A DNA stretch of 15,292 nt from an uncultured Lachnospiraceae bacterium (GTDB lineage Bacteria; Bacillota; Clostridia; Lachnospirales; Lachnospiraceae): positions 1 through 15,292 of the forward strand of contig CAMWWJ010000041.1 in assembly GCA_947177925.1 (NCBI GenBank), read 5' to 3'. This document shows positions 13,928 to 15,292 of the stretch, piece after piece. Made by a program: the position numbers and the translations under genes. Position 1 is the first letter of the stretch, and the number at the start of each line of letters is the position of its first letter. The notes beneath the pieces were generated by a model, which saw only the letters and a list, made by a program, of their open reading frames with translations, ran no database searches and was not told where the DNA came from.

Positions 13928-14188
13928 ATGAAGATACTTTGGGATGAACGAGCTTGGGAAGAGTACCTTGAATGGCAGACACAGGATAAGAAGACTTTAA
14001 AAAGAATTAATATGCTCATTAAGGATATACAAAGGGATTGCTATGAAGGTATCGGAAAACCGGAACCCTTAAAAAATAATCTGAGCGGCTGGTGGAGTAG
14101 GAGAATTGATGAAGTAAATCGAATTGTCTATAAAGAAAAAGATGGAGCAGTTATTATAGCATCATGTAAAGGGCATTATGAGGATTAG
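13928..14188 (+). CDS. yoeB: YoeB-type ribosome-dependent mRNA endonuclease toxin
   Basis: The 86-residue toxin of the Txe/YoeB family opens with MKILWDERAWEEYLEWQTQD, followed by KKTLKRINMLIKDI, the hallmark GIGKPEPLKNNLSGWWSRRI, and ends CKGHYED. The catalytic residues known from E. coli YoeB align with no offset: Glu46, Arg65 and His83, with Tyr84 next to the end. All are present, so the toxin looks active. Known members cut mRNA in the ribosomal A site and stop translation. The gene is three bases behind the antitoxin gene and probably translated by coupling, and a long hairpin terminator follows the stop. YoeB classically pairs with YefM; here the partner is RelB/DinJ-like. Confidence 0.95.
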   Translation: MKILWDERAWEEYLEWQTQDKKTLKRINMLIKDIQRDCYEGIGKPEPLKNNLSGWWSRRIDEVNRIVYKEKDGAVIIASCKGHYED

Positions 14189-14192
14189 GTAG

Positions 14193-14231
14193 AAAGTATC
14201 GTTTACAAATTGTTTGTGAATGGTACTTTTT
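14193..14231 (+). terminator. Terminator of the toxin-antitoxin operon
   Basis: Arms 14193-14209 and 14213-14229 form a 17-bp stem, including three G-T wobbles, around the loop TTG, and end in a CTTTTTG tract. It begins five bases after the yoeB stop. From here to the arsC-like gene at 14504 there is no gene; the gap holds repeat copy B. Confidence 0.8.
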
Positions 14232-14282
14232 GTATTAAGGTATGATATGGGGAATTAGTAAAAAGATAGTAAGCTGAGCGCA

Positions 14283-14370
14283 GGATAAAAAACGTGGAAT
14301 ATAGTTTTGCTCGTTTGCGTCTTAAAATTGTTTAGTAAAGGGAGGATAATATTTGACAAAATAATTAAAT
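14283..14370 (+). repeat. Direct repeat copy B, right of the GNAT / toxin-antitoxin block
   Basis: This 88-base copy is about 80% identical by eye to 12691-12776 in the same orientation. It carries TTGACA at 14353-14358 (TTCACA in copy A), which could serve as a -35 with TACTTT at 14376-14381, but the -10 is poor. Together the two copies enclose the GNAT gene, the gene remnant and the toxin-antitoxin operon. Confidence 0.7.
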
Positions 14371-14503
14371 TTTTTTACTTTTAGGAGATTTGTACTATTT
14401 TTGGTACAATTATTATGATACAATGAAATATCATTTGATTTTGGAATGGCTGTCCAAATCCATTATGGCAGCTATATGCTTAGGAACAAAGGAGGAGATA
14501 AAC

Positions 14504-14854
14504 ATGTTATTTGTAGAGTATCCAAAATGCAGCACCTGCCAGAAGGCAAAGAAATGGTTGAATGAAAAAGGAATCTCATATGAGGACAGAGATATAAAGG
14601 TGCAGAATCCAGGTGCTGCTGAGTTAAAGGAGTGGCATAAAAAGAGCGGGCTTCCGTTAAAGAAGTTTTTTAATACAAGCGGAGTTTTGTATAAGGAGAT
14701 GGGACTGAAGGACAAGCTTCCCGGAATGTCGGAGGAGGAGCAGTTTCAGGTTCTGGCTTCGGATGGGATGCTGGTGAAGCGGCCGATTCTGGTAGGGGAT
14801 GAGGTTGTTTTGGTTGGGTTTAAGGAGAGTGAGTGGGAGGAGAAGGTGAAATAA
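14504..14854 (+). CDS. ArsC/Spx-family thioredoxin-fold protein (YusI type)
   Basis: The ATG at 14504 is preceded by AAGGAGGAG; the longer frame from 14390 has no such site. The 116-residue protein opens MLFVEYPKCSTCQKAKKWLN with a CxxC pair (Cys9, Cys12), then SGLPLKKFFNTSGVLYKEMG, LKDKLPGMSEEEQ, ASDGMLVKRPILVG (Lys92, Arg93, Pro94) and ends VGFKESEWE. This is the ArsC-fold group that also contains Spx, but the sequence is closest in my memory to Bacillus subtilis YusI rather than to true arsenate reductase or Spx. A glutaredoxin-like redox role is plausible; arsenate reduction is not supported, since no ars genes are near. It is more GC-rich than the block before it. Confidence 0.9.
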   Translation: MLFVEYPKCSTCQKAKKWLNEKGISYEDRDIKVQNPGAAELKEWHKKSGLPLKKFFNTSGVLYKEMGLKDKLPGMSEEEQFQVLASDGMLVKRPILVGDEVVLVGFKESEWEEKVK

Positions 14855-14925
14855 GTTGTGGCTCTAAAATGCAATAAGGAACATAGGTGAAATTAGCTAA
14901 ATGCATCATTGATAGAGGTGAGAAC

Positions 14926-15292
14926 ATGAAAAGTAAAAAGATTGCGCATCGTATTGATGAAAGAGAAGAAGCAATAGAAACGCATTTAAAGGATGTTGCA
15001 GAATTAGCAAGTCGATTTGCATTGTATTTTGGAAGTACTGAAATGAACATGAGAGATTATGCATACATGACGGGGTTAGCCCATGATATTGGAAAGTATT
15101 CCGAGGCTTTTCAAGAAAAAATAAATGGAAAACCGGAAATGCGGGTGGACCATTCTACAGCCGGCGCAATTGAGATGCAAAAAAGGAAAATGCCCATGGC
15201 AGCTTTTGCGGTTGCAGGACACCATGCAGGCATTCCAAACGGAGAGGACAATGAAGACAGTTGTCTGATTAGACGCTTAAAGGGAGCAGCGC
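14926..15292 (+). CDS. cas3: CRISPR-associated Cas3, HD nuclease domain (3' truncated by window)
   Basis: An ATG at 14926, after GAGGTGAG, opens a frame that runs without a stop to the window edge (122 codons). It begins MKSKKIAHRIDEREEAIETH and carries the Cas3 HD-nuclease metal ligands in order: His20 (ETHLKDVAELA), His53-Asp54 (GLAHDIGKYSEAFQ), His76 (VDHSTAGA) and His99-His100 (AVAGHHAGIPNG). In type I CRISPR-Cas systems, Cas3 is recruited by Cascade and nicks and degrades target DNA. The helicase part, if fused, lies beyond the window. The subtype cannot be set from this piece; I-C, I-B or another are all possible. It begins 71 bases after the ArsC-fold gene. No clear promoter was found. 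Confidence 0.9.
   Translation, partial: MKSKKIAHRIDEREEAIETHLKDVAELASRFALYFGSTEMNMRDYAYMTGLAHDIGKYSEAFQEKINGKPEMRVDHSTAGAIEMQKRKMPMAAFAVAGHHAGIPNGEDNEDSCLIRRLKGAA

Noticed and set aside
12691..14370. CRISPR array or integron-type attC array formed by the two similar stretches
   Set aside because: Only two diverged copies about 1.6 kb apart, with no regular spacing, no integrase and no attC-like palindromic core.
14504..14854. Arsenate reductase / arsenic resistance function for the ArsC-fold gene
   Set aside because: Only the fold supports it; the sequence is YusI-like and there are no ars transport or regulator genes nearby.

Overview
The window looks like chromosome of a spore-forming, low-to-moderate GC Gram-positive anaerobe of the Clostridia, most probably a Lachnospiraceae. 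The grounds are a SipL/SPOCS-type spore coat protein, strong AGGAGG-type ribosome binding sites, the MEP isoprenoid gene ispE, a lipoprotein derivative of trigger factor, and a type I CRISPR system starting at the right edge. This placement is inference from gene content; no rRNA or tRNA gene is present.

Region 1 (1-9491) is core-like. A sipL-like gene, cut at its 5' end, converges on a minus-strand gene for a small secreted or adaptor-like protein that has a sigma-D-type (motility sigma) promoter. Back to back with that promoter is a good sigma-A promoter driving ispE and a GntR/FCD regulator. Next come a small membrane protein gene overlapping a DUF1934 (YwiB-like) gene by 95 bases, and a convergent minus-strand gene for a membrane-anchored protein whose terminator lies inside the end of the DUF1934 gene. 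A two-gene export unit follows: an FKBP/trigger-factor-like lipoprotein and a coiled-coil NlpC/P60 peptidoglycan hydrolase. Then come a 3-methyladenine DNA glycosylase, a long imperfect hairpin, and the S4-domain protein YlmH.

Region 2 (9583-14503) begins with an AIM24-family gene and becomes AT-rich and accessory. It holds an unrecognised lipoprotein, an unrecognised four-helix membrane protein and a convergent unrecognised cytosolic protein. These are followed by a GNAT acetyltransferase, a decayed gene fragment and a RelB/YoeB toxin-antitoxin pair with its own operator and terminator. Two roughly 87-base direct repeats (about 80% identical by eye) bracket the acetyltransferase plus toxin-antitoxin block.

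Region 3 (14504-15292) has an ArsC/Spx-fold thioredoxin-like protein (YusI type) and then the first 122 codons of a Cas3 HD nuclease. A type I CRISPR-Cas locus therefore probably continues beyond the window. No CRISPR array is visible inside the window.

The observations most worth a second look are the repeat-bracketed GNAT/toxin-antitoxin block, the sigma-D-like promoter on an uncharacterised gene, the truncated cas3, and several compact regulatory arrangements (a terminator inside a coding end, dyads on promoters, and a 95-base out-of-frame overlap).
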